Shown here: positions 51,751 through 60,176 of the stretch, in pieces
Position numbering within the stretch: the first letter of the stretch is position 1
Layout of the letters: each line of letters begins with the position of its first letter
Assembly (NCBI GenBank): GCA_015059425.1
Contig: SVAM01000001.1
Coordinates: forward strand, 92,027-156,026
Reading direction: 5' to 3'
From: Bacillota bacterium
GTDB lineage: Bacteria > Bacillota_I > Bacilli_A > RF39 > UBA660
Length of the DNA: 64,000 nt
Notes under the pieces: model-generated
The model's input: only the letters and a program-made list of their open reading frames with translations
Told to the model about the DNA's origin: nothing
Database searches by the model: none
Translations under genes and position numbers: made by a program

Positions 51751-52629
51751 GTTATCGGTTATTAGTTCTAAATCTATAGTTAATTGTTTGATTCTTTCAA
51801 TTATTCTTCTCGCTTTAACTTTATCTATTGAAGATTTAGTTAAAGATAAATGATATTCTAACTCATCAATTGTTAAATTCGAAGTAAAAAATGTTGTTAA
51901 ATGGTTATTCATTCTATTTTGAAGAATTGTTCCTAAAACTTCATCTCTACCCCACTCACTTACTTGTTCTGCGCCTATATCATCTAATAACAATATTGGC
52001 ACATTTGAATATCTTTCTATTTTACTATTATAAGTATCCCAATCTTCTTTTAATTTTTTTAATACTTCAGGATAATATATTGCTTCAAAATCAACCTTTT
52101 TATTAATCTTTAATTCATTTAATAAAGCATATACTAAATATGTTTTCCCACTTCCAAATACTCCATGTAAATATAAGCCTTTCATATCTTTAATACCATC
52201 ATAATTATCATAAAACTCTTTTAACCATTTAATAAGTTTAACTCTATTTTTATCAGTTATATCAATATCTTTAAATCGAGCATTTAATAATTCTTTACTT
52301 GCAGTATTCCTAAGTTCTAATAATTTATCATTTTCTTTTTTATATTTACATGCTACATATCCTATATCTATAATATTTCCATCTTTTTTAGGATATAAAT
52401 AGTGCCCTGTAACTTTATTAGCGCATTCATATAAACCTTTACATTTACTACAATTTTTAAGTTCACAAACACTATCCATTAAAGTTGAAGTATTTAAACT
52501 ACCAATATTTTCATCTATCTTTAAAGTATTAACTAAGTTTTTAAATATTTCATCTTTTAAGTTTTCTTTATATTCTTTAATTAATTCTTTATTTAAAGAT
52601 TCTTTACTAAAACTTTTAATACTATCCAT
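51739..52629 (-). CDS. dnaI: primosomal helicase loader DnaI
   Basis: DnaI loads the replicative helicase during initiation and restart in Bacillota. In the 296-residue protein an N-terminal helical region carries a cysteine cluster (C55, C60, C63, C69) expected to bind zinc and helicase. The AAA+ domain has Walker A GVFGSGKT (156-163) and Walker B LLLDDIGAE (about 212-221), then an RMNNHLTTFFTSNLT sensor region. It starts four bases after dnaB, the conserved dnaB-dnaI operon. Confidence 0.93.
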   Translation of the reverse strand: MDSIKSFSKESLNKELIKEYKENLKDEIFKNLVNTLKIDENIGSLNTSTLMDSVCELKNCSKCKGLYECANKVTGHYLYPKKDGNIIDIGYVACKYKKENDKLLELRNTASKELLNARFKDIDITDKNRVKLIKWLKEFYDNYDGIKDMKGLYLHGVFGSGKTYLVYALLNELKINKKVDFEAIYYPEVLKKLKEDWDTYNSKIERYSNVPILLLDDIGAEQVSEWGRDEVLGTILQNRMNNHLTTFFTSNLTIDELEYHLSLTKSSIDKVKARRIIERIKQLTIDLELITDNKRK

Positions 52630-52633
52630 TTTA

Positions 52634-53911
52634 TCACCTAAATTCTTTTAATAATTCTTCTAATTCTTTTTCTTCTTCTTCACTAACTTCTTGTTTTTTT
52701 ATATTTTGATCAAACCATACGGGAACTGGCACTTCTTTAAACTTACTATTTTCTGTTTTTGGCGTTTTCTTTACTAATTTTTTATGCTCTTTTTCAGCAA
52801 AATCCATTGCTTCTCTGGCTGTTTTAACACCCGCTCTTTTCCACTGACCTGCAATAGTTTCTACATAACTTAATGTTAATTTATTATTATTTTTCTTTAA
52901 TACATAATCTATTAAAACATTTACTACTGCTGGATTTAATTCTAAATCAATTAATAACATCTCTAGTAATTTTAAATCTCTTGCTGTAGGTGTAGCGCCC
53001 TTATATTTACTTTTTAAAAAGTCATATGGGCTTGTATTTTCAAATACACCAATAATTCTTCCTTTTTTAGAATTATCTCCCATAGGTGTCTTTAAATATT
53101 CAGGTTGAGTTCTATATATTAATGTAGGTAAAGTACCATTATTAAATTGATAATATTTTCTTGCGTTTTTTCTTAAAGTTTCTTTATCTATAGAACCTTT
53201 TTCATTGATACTTGCTCTAATTAATTCTGTTATTTTTAAATTGTCTAAATCGTATATAAAAGATAAATTAATAATTAATTCTTTCATCTTTTTGTTAAAT
53301 GTTTTTTCATTTATAATACCTCTTGGCATAGAAGATATAATCATATCAAAATCAATATTTGATTCAATATTTAATGGTAATGTTTCTCTATCTCTTGCTT
53401 CTATTGTAGGTACATTTGTAGATTCAAAAGTTTCATTAAGTGTTTTAGTTATATCTACATAATCTTTTAGTTCTATATTAACTTTTTTATAAATATTTTT
53501 TAAATTACTATATTCTTCTTCACCAACATTATTATAAAGTACAATATTTAATATTGGATTATTAAAAAATTCCTGAGCACTTAAAGGTGAATAAAGTTCA
53601 TAAACATAAGAATTAATATCACCTTCCTTATAATAAGTTTTCATTAAACCTACAGCCTCTAAAGATTCTCTCGCATGTTTAATACTATCTAAATCACTTT
53701 TTAATATACTCATTAAATGATGATGAGTGAAATCTTTACTCATTAATTCTAATCTATCTAAATCACTCCATAAAGTTAAATATAAACTGGTAGATGCAAA
53801 ACCAATAATTGGTTCATATAAATTAATTAAGTTTTTTTTATCTACTTCAGTTAATATAGTTTTGTTAATTACTACATATTTATCTGCCGGTAGTAATGTA
53901 ATTAATTTCAT
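52634..53911 (-). CDS. dnaB: replication initiation and membrane attachment protein DnaB
   Basis: This is the Bacillus-type DnaB (not the helicase), which with DnaD and DnaI recruits helicase to the origin. The 425-residue protein has the expected N-terminal winged-helix-like half (LINLYEPIIGFASTSLYLTL) and a C-terminal DnaB/DnaD domain around residues 290-365 (SPYDFLKSKYKGATPTARDL, VNVLIDYVL, YVETIAGQWKRAGVKT). A charged tail ends EKELEELLKEF. Start at 53911 with a GGAGGTG ribosome site. Confidence 0.9.
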   Translation of the reverse strand: MKLITLLPADKYVVINKTILTEVDKKNLINLYEPIIGFASTSLYLTLWSDLDRLELMSKDFTHHHLMSILKSDLDSIKHARESLEAVGLMKTYYKEGDINSYVYELYSPLSAQEFFNNPILNIVLYNNVGEEEYSNLKNIYKKVNIELKDYVDITKTLNETFESTNVPTIEARDRETLPLNIESNIDFDMIISSMPRGIINEKTFNKKMKELIINLSFIYDLDNLKITELIRASINEKGSIDKETLRKNARKYYQFNNGTLPTLIYRTQPEYLKTPMGDNSKKGRIIGVFENTSPYDFLKSKYKGATPTARDLKLLEMLLIDLELNPAVVNVLIDYVLKKNNNKLTLSYVETIAGQWKRAGVKTAREAMDFAEKEHKKLVKKTPKTENSKFKEVPVPVWFDQNIKKQEVSEEEEKELEELLKEFR

Positions 53912-53983
53912 ATTGCACCTCCATTTTTATACCCAAGTTTATTCCATATGTATATTATAAAATATTATTTAAGTTTAAACAAC

Positions 53984-54020
53984 AAAAAAACTAAATAAAT
54001 TTTTTAGTACTTTATTTAGT
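53984..54020 (-). terminator. terminator of the BRO-type gene
   Basis: Ten-base-pair stem ACTAAATAAA/TTTATTTAGT followed by seven T on the minus strand; overlaps the stop at 54016. Confidence 0.75.
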
Positions 54021-54873
54021 TCTTATTATTTAATTGCTTATTCGTATCAACATATCTTCCACCAATAGTATTCTCACTAGTTATAGCACTTCTTCCTGTT
54101 TCCTTCTCATAAGATTCTCTTGCTATTTTAGATACTTTCCCACCTCTTTTGGCAACTTTTAAATTATCTTTTAAACCTTGAGGTCGTTCTTGTTTTGCTA
54201 TATCTCTTGCAGTTACTTCTCCTAAATCAGTAAGTATTACTTCGATATCTGTCATATTATCTCTTAAAGATTCTTTTCTAATGCCTTTAAAATCTTTATA
54301 TTCATTTGCCTTCATACCTGACCAAGCCTTATAAATCTCATTAGTTAATAATCCATATTCATAATTTTCAGTAATACCATTTTCTTTCCAAACATCAGTT
54401 AATTTTTTGCGATTAAGAATTCCTTTTAATCTTACTTCAATCCAACTATCCGAATAACCTTTCTTACGATAATAATCAATTGCTCTGTCAATAGCTTTTT
54501 CTGGATCAAATACTTCATCAATTCTCTCTTTCCCTAAAGACGCTAACCACATTTTAAATGGTTCTGCTTTAGGACTTGGAACAGATTCAATAAGTCTAAA
54601 TATACCTTCAGTATCTAATGCATCTCTTAATCTTATCTTGCCATCTGATGCAACCATTTTCAACTGACTACATTTTGTAGTCAGTTCACTTCCCTCTTTT
54701 TTTAATCTTGCTTTTAGTACACTCCAATATTTCCTAGGCTCTTTACTATCTGTTAATGCACTAATAACATCAACTACACTAAAATAATAATCTTCTTTTT
54801 CTTTATCCCAAATACTTCTTATTTCGCTGCCTTCAAATAAATTTGTAATAGTATCTAATTTATTTTCTTTCAA
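54016..54873 (-). CDS. BRO family phage antirepressor-like protein
   Basis: The 285-residue protein has an N-terminal BRO-N domain (residues ~12-115: IRSIWDKEKEDYYFSVVDVI, then KYWSVLKARLKKEG, TEGIFRLIESVPSPKAEPFK and MWLASLGKERIDE), the pattern of phage antirepressors and DinD-like proteins. A helical region with YRKKGYSDSWIEVRLKGI and a basic C-terminus follow. There are no phage genes around it, so it is probably a domesticated or solitary accessory gene. It sits behind an unusually long, structured leader. Confidence 0.85.
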   Translation of the reverse strand: MKENKLDTITNLFEGSEIRSIWDKEKEDYYFSVVDVISALTDSKEPRKYWSVLKARLKKEGSELTTKCSQLKMVASDGKIRLRDALDTEGIFRLIESVPSPKAEPFKMWLASLGKERIDEVFDPEKAIDRAIDYYRKKGYSDSWIEVRLKGILNRKKLTDVWKENGITENYEYGLLTNEIYKAWSGMKANEYKDFKGIRKESLRDNMTDIEVILTDLGEVTARDIAKQERPQGLKDNLKVAKRGGKVSKIARESYEKETGRSAITSENTIGGRYVDTNKQLNNKN

Positions 54874-54904
54874 AATTTTACCTCTTTCTAGTTATTTTTT
54901 AATA

Positions 54905-54931
54905 CTAAGGCGTTATGTTTTGTTACCTTAG
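54905..54931 (-). other. hairpin in the BRO gene leader
   Basis: Stem CTAAGG/CCTTAG with a 15-base loop, about 35 bases before the BRO-type start. No T run follows, so it is not a clear terminator. Confidence 0.45.
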
Positions 54932-55008
54932 TTTACTCGTATTGCTACAAGTCTTCTCCTTTCAAATTTATTTTGCCCGACACTTAAATTATAATCAAAA
55001 ATTAACAT
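54928..55008 (-). CDS. possible 26-residue leader peptide before the BRO-type gene
   Basis: ATG at 55008 encodes MLIFDYNLSVGQNKFERRRL then VAIRVN and stops at 54928. The ribosome site is poor (a GGGG two bases from the start). One base downstream of frame the code continues open to a stop just before the BRO-type gene (KVTKHNALVLKNN), which may mean a longer ancestral ORF. Treat as tentative. Confidence 0.3.
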   Translation of the reverse strand: MLIFDYNLSVGQNKFERRRLVAIRVN

Positions 55009-55047
55009 ACCCCGTACTATGCGAGGTTAGGCTCTAATATAGTTTAT

Positions 55048-55076
55048 ATTATATCATACATTTGTTCTTAACACAA
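55048..55076 (-). promoter_or_regulatory. promoter of the BRO-type gene leader
   Basis: TTGTGT (55076-55071), 17-base spacer, TATAAT (55053-55048), with an extended TG. The transcript would have a leader of about 165 bases. Confidence 0.55.
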
Positions 55077-55131
55077 TCGAAAATAAATGTTTTTTTCATA
55101 AATTAGTTACTATTATTTTAAATTTATTTTA

Positions 55132-56208
55132 TTAAATGTTAATTATATTTTCCCAAGATAAATTATCTTTACCAAAATGGGAATACATAGTGGTTTCTTT
55201 ATATTTAATATTTTTTAAATCTAATTCTTTAATAATATTTCTAGGACTAAAATCAAAGTTTTTACTAATTATATTTAATATTTTTTCTTCTGATACTTTA
55301 TTAGTTCCAAAAGTATCAATTGATACTGATATCGGATGTGATATTCCAATAGCATAACTAACACTAACTTCACATTTATCACATAAATTATTTGCTACTA
55401 AGTTTTTAGCTACGTATCTTGCATAGTAAGCAGCACTTCTATCTACTTTAGTATAATCTTTACCGCTAAATGCCCCTCCACCATGTTTTGCTATACCACC
55501 ATATGAATCAACCATTATTTTTCTTCCAGTAAGTCCACTGTCTCCTAAAGGCCCACCTATAACAAATCTACCAGTAGGATTAATTAAAATATTAGTTCTA
55601 TTGTCAATTAAATCATTATCTATAACTTTATTTATTACTTCATTTATTATTTCATCTTTTAATAAATCTAAATCTTTATTTTCTTCATGTTGTATAGAAA
55701 CAACTACAGTATGTACTCTTACTTTATCGTTATCATATTGTAAAGTAACTTGAGCTTTACCATCTGGTCTTAATCCTTCTATAATATTATTTTTTCTTAC
55801 AAAATCTAATCTTTTTGTTAAGTTACAAGCTATATTATGAACTAAAGGCATATAATTATCTGTTTCATTTGTAGCATATCCATACATTATACCTTGATCA
55901 CCAGCGCCAATATCATCTTTATTAACACCCATTGCTATATCACTTGATTGTTTACTTATATCTATATTTATTTTACAAGTATTTCCATTAAAACCTAAAC
56001 CATCGTTATCATAACCAATATCAATAACTGTTTTTCTAACAATACTTTCAATATCAACTTTAGCATTACTAGTAATTTCTCCCATTACTAAAATATTATT
56101 TTTGCTTACTGTAACTTCACAAGCTACACGAGATTCTTTATCAATGTTTAAATAAGCATCAAGTATATTATCTGCTATTTGATCACACACTTTATCAGGA
56201 TGTCCCAT
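55132..56208 (-). CDS. metK: S-adenosylmethionine synthetase, N-terminally altered
   Basis: MetK makes SAM from methionine and ATP. From the ATG at 56208 the protein has 358 residues, beginning MGHPDKVCDQIADNILDAYL. It keeps GAGDQGIMYGYA and GGGAFSGKDYTKVDRSAAYY, so the body is intact. What is abnormal is the start: the usual N-terminus (KKLFTTESVTEGHPDK) is encoded from an ATG at 56241 with a strong AGAAGGAGG ribosome site, but codon 8 is TAA where Glu is expected. The second Glu codon is replaced by ATG, which has no ribosome site of its own. Restart after the short ORF is the simplest explanation. A SAM-I riboswitch controls the transcript. Confidence 0.88.
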   Translation of the reverse strand: MGHPDKVCDQIADNILDAYLNIDKESRVACEVTVSKNNILVMGEITSNAKVDIESIVRKTVIDIGYDNDGLGFNGNTCKINIDISKQSSDIAMGVNKDDIGAGDQGIMYGYATNETDNYMPLVHNIACNLTKRLDFVRKNNIIEGLRPDGKAQVTLQYDNDKVRVHTVVVSIQHEENKDLDLLKDEIINEVINKVIDNDLIDNRTNILINPTGRFVIGGPLGDSGLTGRKIMVDSYGGIAKHGGGAFSGKDYTKVDRSAAYYARYVAKNLVANNLCDKCEVSVSYAIGISHPISVSIDTFGTNKVSEEKILNIISKNFDFSPRNIIKELDLKNIKYKETTMYSHFGKDNLSWENIINI

Positions 56209-56217
56209 CGTTACAGA

Positions 56218-56241
56218 TTATGTTGTAAATAATTTTTTCAT
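56218..56241 (-). other. seven-codon mini-ORF with in-frame TAA at the original metK start
   Basis: ATG AAA AAA TTA TTT ACA ACA TAA, in the same frame as metK and with the strong ribosome site. It encodes MKKLFTT, the normal MetK N-terminus, then stops. The next ATG lies nine bases past the stop. Confidence 0.85.
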
Positions 56242-56267
56242 ATAATCCTCCTTCTAATTTACCTTAA

Positions 56268-56301
56268 AAGAAAAAGTGTTTAGATAATCTTTCTAAACAC
56301 T
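56268..56301 (-). terminator. expression-platform terminator of the SAM-I riboswitch
   Basis: Long stem AAAGTGTTTAGA/TCTAAACACTTT followed by a T-rich run on the minus strand, placed between aptamer and metK. Confidence 0.85.
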
Positions 56302-56407
56302 TTGATTATCCTCATCTTTCGGTATTACCGTAGGATTTAGCACCTAACTAAATAGGTTGCTGGACTTCATAGGGCCTATTCCCTCCATCACTCTTAATAA
56401 GGTAAAT
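56302..56407 (-). promoter_or_regulatory. SAM-I (S-box) riboswitch upstream of metK
   Basis: On the minus strand the aptamer core reads CTTATTAAGAGTGATGGAGG, then GGCCCTATGAAGTCCAGCAA and CC, closely matching the S-box consensus (CUUAUC-AAGAG-GGAGGGA, GGCCC-AUGAA-CC-GGCAACC). A later CGGTAATACCGAAAGATGAG block completes the junction. Binding of SAM should favour the downstream terminator and switch metK off. Aptamer limits are approximate. Confidence 0.93.
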
Positions 56408-56458
56408 ATTAAAAATTATTTATAAATTAATTATATCTTAAAATATTATTAATGTAAA

Positions 56459-56632
56459 TCATCTAGATAAATTTTGCTGTTTTTGTTTTAATAATTCTAA
56501 TAATATTTTTTTACGTTCCAATAAATTTCTATATTCTGTTACTTTTGCTTCTTTTTCTAATTCCTTCATTCTTCGTTCTATATTTATTAGTTCTATTTTT
56601 CTTCTGAATGAAATTCTTTTTGGTATTAGCAT
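56459..56632 (-). CDS. small basic coiled-coil protein (57 aa)
   Basis: The frame MLIPKRISFRRKIELINIER continues as a Lys/Glu/Leu-rich helix (ERRMKELEKEAKV) ending QQNLSR with a TGA stop. It is highly charged and probably forms a single coiled coil. A strong AAAGGTGG ribosome site precedes the ATG at 56632. It lies 18 bases after the 214-residue gene, so both may share a transcript. No family recognised. Confidence 0.65.
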   Translation of the reverse strand: MLIPKRISFRRKIELINIERRMKELEKEAKVTEYRNLLERKKILLELLKQKQQNLSR

Positions 56633-56650
56633 AAAAACGCCACCTTTATA

Positions 56651-57295
56651 TTAAAATGAACTTTTCCAGTTGTTAAAATTTTCTGGCAATCCCAATCTTC
56701 TAATTCTACTTAAATTACGTTCATCGCATAGTTTTCTAGTACTCAAAATATAAAGACATGCACTCAAATATTTTTCAGCTTCTCTATCAGTTATTGTTGG
56801 ATTATTTCTCATTATTCCTCTATAAACTGTCATCGCTAAATCTTTGTCACAAATAAAACCAGTATATCTATCTTTTTTTGTTTCTCCAATTTTTGATAGT
56901 ACATTATCAAGTGTAACATCAAACCTATTAACTATAATACCACATTTTACACAACAATATTGATCAGTTCTTGAATCAAGACCTGGATCAAAAATTACGT
57001 ATAAATGATTACAATTACATTTATCTACTGTAGTAAGTAAGGGATTAAATAGTTCATTTTCTATTTGATTAATCATTTCGATATATTTGATATATTTTTT
57101 CACATCGCTGTTAAATGATAATTTATGAGCTTCTTCTAAACAATGTTTTTTACATTCATTTAATTTTGACTTTGTTTGTTCTAATTGTATTTTTCTTTTT
57201 TCAGCATTAATTATTTCCTTAGCTTTTTCAATCAATGATGGTTCGCCATTTTCTAAAAATTCTCTATAATTTGCTAATTCTTCATTTATATTCAT
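56651..57295 (-). CDS. hypothetical protein with a zinc-ribbon-like centre (214 aa)
   Basis: The N-terminal ~75 residues look like a coiled coil. The centre has paired cysteines (KCNCNHLYVIFDPG, then YCCVKCGII) that could bind zinc, and the C-terminal region is helical with several Cys and Arg (CDERNLSRIRRLGLP). No known family. It begins 25 bases downstream of glyS with an AGGGAGGTT ribosome site, so it may be part of the T-box-controlled transcript. Confidence 0.72.
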   Translation of the reverse strand: MNINEELANYREFLENGEPSLIEKAKEIINAEKRKIQLEQTKSKLNECKKHCLEEAHKLSFNSDVKKYIKYIEMINQIENELFNPLLTTVDKCNCNHLYVIFDPGLDSRTDQYCCVKCGIIVNRFDVTLDNVLSKIGETKKDRYTGFICDKDLAMTVYRGIMRNNPTITDREAEKYLSACLYILSTRKLCDERNLSRIRRLGLPENFNNWKSSF

Positions 57296-57320
57296 TATAA
57301 AAACCTCCCTTTTTTAGTTA

Positions 57321-58700
57321 TTAGAATTTAATAACTTCTTCTATATAATTTTTTATATTCTCTACAGGCATAGTAATTTGTTCCATAGTATCTCTAAGTC
57401 TTACTGTAACTGTGTTATTATTTATTGTTTCATCGTCTACAGTAATACAAAGTGGAGTACCTATAGCATCACTTCTTCTATATCTTTTACCTATAGATCC
57501 TGCTGTATCTATACTACACATAAATTTTTTACTTAATTCACTATATATTTCTGTTGCTTTATCACTATGTACTTTTTTGATTAATGGTAAGATAGTTACT
57601 TTAATTGGCGCTAGTGCTGGATGTATTTTTAATACTTGTCTTTCTTCACCATTTTCTAAAGTTTCTACTTTATAAGCATCTGTAAGTACTGCATATAATA
57701 ACCTATCTAAACCTACACTAGGTTCAACTACATATGGTAAATATTTTTCATTAGTGTCTGGATCTAAATATCTCATATCAGTTTTAGAATGTTCCATATG
57801 AACTCCTAAATCATAATCAGTACGATCAGCGATACCCCATAATTCTCCCCATCCCATTGGGAATTTATATTCAATATCAGTTGTAGCTTTACTATAGAAA
57901 GATAATTCTTCTGGAGAATGATCTCTATATTTTAAGTTGTCTTCTTCTATTCCTAAAGACTTTAAGAAATCTAAACAGTAGTTTTTCCAGTATGCAAACC
58001 ATTCTAAATCACTTCCTGGTTTACAGAAGAATTCTAATTCCATTTGTTCAAATTCTCTTGTTCTAAAAATAAAGTTTCCTGGAGTTATTTCATTTCTAAA
58101 ACTCTTACCAGTTTGACAAATACCAAATGGTACTTTAAGTCTCATACTTCTTTGAACGTTTAAGAAGTTAACAAATATACCTTGAGCAGTTTCTCCTCTT
58201 AAATATACTTTAGATTTAGTATCTTCTGTTACACCCATATGTGTTTCAAATAATAAGTTAAACTTACGAATCGGAGTAAAATCTTGTTTACCACATTTAG
58301 GGCAAGTAATTTTATTTTCACTTATAAACTTTTCTAATTCTTCATTACTCCATCCATCACCAGTTTCTTTACCTTCTGTAAATTCTTCAATCAATTTATC
58401 AGCACGATGTCTTGCTTTACATGCTTTACAATCTACTAGAGGATCATTAAAGTTTGTAACATGACCACTTGCTACCCATGTTTCAGGATTCATTAAAATT
58501 GCACTATCAAGTCCATAGTTATATGGATTTTCTTGGACAAATTTCTTCCACCATGCTCTTCTTAAATTTTCTTTTAATTCTCTTCCTAATGGTCCATAAT
58601 CCCAAGTGTTAGCAAGACCACCGTATATCTCACTCCCTTGGAATATATATCCATATTGCTTACAATAATTAACTAATTCTTCTTGTGTAACTTTACTCAT
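57321..58700 (-). CDS. glyS: glycyl-tRNA synthetase (dimeric type)
   Basis: Class II synthetase of the alpha2 type. The 459-residue protein has QGSEIYGGLANTWDYGPLG near the start, a zinc-like Cys set (CKACKARHRAD and CPKCGKQDF), motif 2 FRNEITPGNFIFRTREFEQM, and motif 3 with EPSVGLDRLLYAVL. An anticodon-binding domain (HPALAPIKVTILPL) follows. It is downstream of a small gene by one base and of a glycine-type T-box, so expression should rise when tRNA-Gly is uncharged. Confidence 0.95.
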   Translation of the reverse strand: MSKVTQEELVNYCKQYGYIFQGSEIYGGLANTWDYGPLGRELKENLRRAWWKKFVQENPYNYGLDSAILMNPETWVASGHVTNFNDPLVDCKACKARHRADKLIEEFTEGKETGDGWSNEELEKFISENKITCPKCGKQDFTPIRKFNLLFETHMGVTEDTKSKVYLRGETAQGIFVNFLNVQRSMRLKVPFGICQTGKSFRNEITPGNFIFRTREFEQMELEFFCKPGSDLEWFAYWKNYCLDFLKSLGIEEDNLKYRDHSPEELSFYSKATTDIEYKFPMGWGELWGIADRTDYDLGVHMEHSKTDMRYLDPDTNEKYLPYVVEPSVGLDRLLYAVLTDAYKVETLENGEERQVLKIHPALAPIKVTILPLIKKVHSDKATEIYSELSKKFMCSIDTAGSIGKRYRRSDAIGTPLCITVDDETINNNTVTVRLRDTMEQITMPVENIKNYIEEVIKF

Positions 58701-58701
58701 T

Positions 58702-59049
58702 TTATCTCACCATTTCCTTTTCTTTCTTATCTTTAATTAATTCATTTATATATTCTATATAACTATCTTTATTTTCATCTTCACTTTTATATATTTCTTT
58801 GGATATTTCATATAGAAATTCTACATCTAATGTTTCTAAAAATAGTTGTAACATATTCTTGTCTTCTACTAAAACATGTAATTTATTATATAATCTTCTT
58901 AATATATGAGCTTCGGCTGTTACTATACCATTTACATAATATAAACTATTTTTACTTTCAATTTCTTGTATTTTGTCTATTATTTCTTTAATCTCTTTAT
59001 CCATTAAAACATACCTTTTTATATTACTTATTGTTACATCGCTTAACAT
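58702..59049 (-). CDS. hypothetical protein, first gene of the glyS operon (115 aa)
   Basis: A soluble helical protein (YVLMDKEIKEIIDKIQEIES, later LFLETLDVEFLYEISKEIYK and a Lys-rich tail) with no recognised domain. The ATG at 59049 has a GGGGAGGTG ribosome site directly after the T-box terminator, and glyS starts one base after its stop, so translation is coupled. Being under T-box control it may take part in glycine or translation metabolism, but that is only association. Confidence 0.75.
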   Translation of the reverse strand: MLSDVTISNIKRYVLMDKEIKEIIDKIQEIESKNSLYYVNGIVTAEAHILRRLYNKLHVLVEDKNMLQLFLETLDVEFLYEISKEIYKSEDENKDSYIEYINELIKDKKEKEMVR

Positions 59050-59068
59050 TACTACACCTCCCCTAAAT

Positions 59069-59195
59069 TAAAAAACTCTAAAAGAAACTATAGGGACGAA
59101 ATATATTCGCGGTTCCACCCTACTTATTTCTTCTAGAGAAATCACCTTAATTCTTATATAGCTCCAGATTTGCCAAGTCCTTCATCGCTTGTATG
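59069..59195 (-). promoter_or_regulatory. short glycine T-box leader
   Basis: The T-box consensus AGGGTGGAACCGCG is on the minus strand near 59122-59109. The terminator pairs CTCTAGAAGAAA...AGTAGGG with CCCTATAGTTTCTTTTAGAG and ends in T5-6; the antiterminator would use the T-box bulge and CGTCCCT. The promoter places the start near 59195, leaving only about 75 bases for stem I and stem III. A GGC (59174-59172) in CTTGGCAAATC is a candidate glycine specifier. The downstream glyS supports the amino acid assignment. Confidence 0.88.
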
Positions 59196-59201
59196 TGTAT
59201 T

Positions 59202-59230
59202 ATTATAAACTATAATTTAGGTTTATGCAA
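59202..59230 (-). promoter_or_regulatory. promoter of the glyS operon
   Basis: TTGCAT (59230-59225), 17-base spacer, TATAAT (59207-59202), immediately before the T-box leader. Confidence 0.7.
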
Positions 59231-59318
59231 GTTTAATGTTAACTATTACTAAACTACAAAATAATTATATAATATAATTTATATGTATTTTGTTATATCT
59301 TAGTATTCAATGATAGTT

Positions 59319-60068
59319 TTATCTTTTTTTAGAATTGTCATCAAGACTTGCATTATAACCAGTAATAAGAGCTGAGGCACTATCTAAGTTTTTAATTTGA
59401 CCACTTGATACTTTTTTATCTGCTTTTGATACAATTACACCTTCAGGGTATATACTACGACTTATTGATACTGGACCCATTTTGTTTCTATTTGAACTTC
59501 CAATTAGAATACTTTTAGATTGTTCTGATAAATTTTCAACTAGCTGAAAATTTTTAAGTTCCATTTCATTATCTGGCGTATCATTAAACGTTCTTACTGG
59601 TAAAGGGAACATATGATGAACTATTCCATCTATTATTATTTTAGAATCATTTAAAGTTTCAAAAATTTCAGGATACCATTTATTAGCATTTATTACTGCT
59701 TCTATTGGATGCCTAAAACCATGTTTATTGAAAAAACTATTAACTTTTGCCGCTTCATTATTTTGCCATGGTAAAGTATACAAGTCATGCAACATAGCTA
59801 TTTTGATAGCTAAATACATATCAAAATTACCATTGTTATGTTTATATTTTTTAGATAATAAAAATGTTACAACAGCATCTTCCAAAATGTGTTCTCCAAG
59901 AGTAATTTCACCATGATGTTGAAACTCATTAGTCATTCTCTTTTGAAATTCATCGTGTTTAAATATGTTAAGTATAATATTAAGTAATTCCTCTTTTTCA
60001 TCTGTAGATAGCTTATATTTATTTAATATAGTATGAAGTTTTTTTATATTTTCTTTTTCAATAGACAT
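59319..60068 (-). CDS. HD domain protein
   Basis: The 249-residue protein has an HD-type metal-site pattern (H in LGEHILEDAVV, HD in AMLHDLYTLPW, later KHGFRHPIEAV and IVHHMFPLP). HD proteins are usually phosphohydrolases; the substrate is not evident. The second half, with SSNRNKMGPVSISRSIYPEG, resembles bacterial phosphohydrolases of the YedJ/HD superfamily only in general terms. The ATG at 60068 has an AGAAAGGAAAAT ribosome site. The gene stands alone. Confidence 0.8.
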   Translation of the reverse strand: MSIEKENIKKLHTILNKYKLSTDEKEELLNIILNIFKHDEFQKRMTNEFQHHGEITLGEHILEDAVVTFLLSKKYKHNNGNFDMYLAIKIAMLHDLYTLPWQNNEAAKVNSFFNKHGFRHPIEAVINANKWYPEIFETLNDSKIIIDGIVHHMFPLPVRTFNDTPDNEMELKNFQLVENLSEQSKSILIGSSNRNKMGPVSISRSIYPEGVIVSKADKKVSSGQIKNLDSASALITGYNASLDDNSKKR

Positions 60069-60176
60069 AAAATTTTCCTTTCTAGTGTTTACAGTAATAT
60101 TATAACATATTTTTATAAAAAATCTTAGTTTTAATATTAATTTTTTACTCGGCCGTTTTTTAAAAAACAGTTATTG

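Noticed and set aside
54016-54873. Prophage at the BRO-type gene
   Set aside because: Neighbours are metK and dnaB; no integrase, capsid or lysis genes are present.
56218-56241. Possibility that TAA is read as an amino acid in this organism (recoded stop)
   Set aside because: Many genes in the window end at TAA at the expected length with terminators right after, so TAA is a normal stop; the metK case is local.
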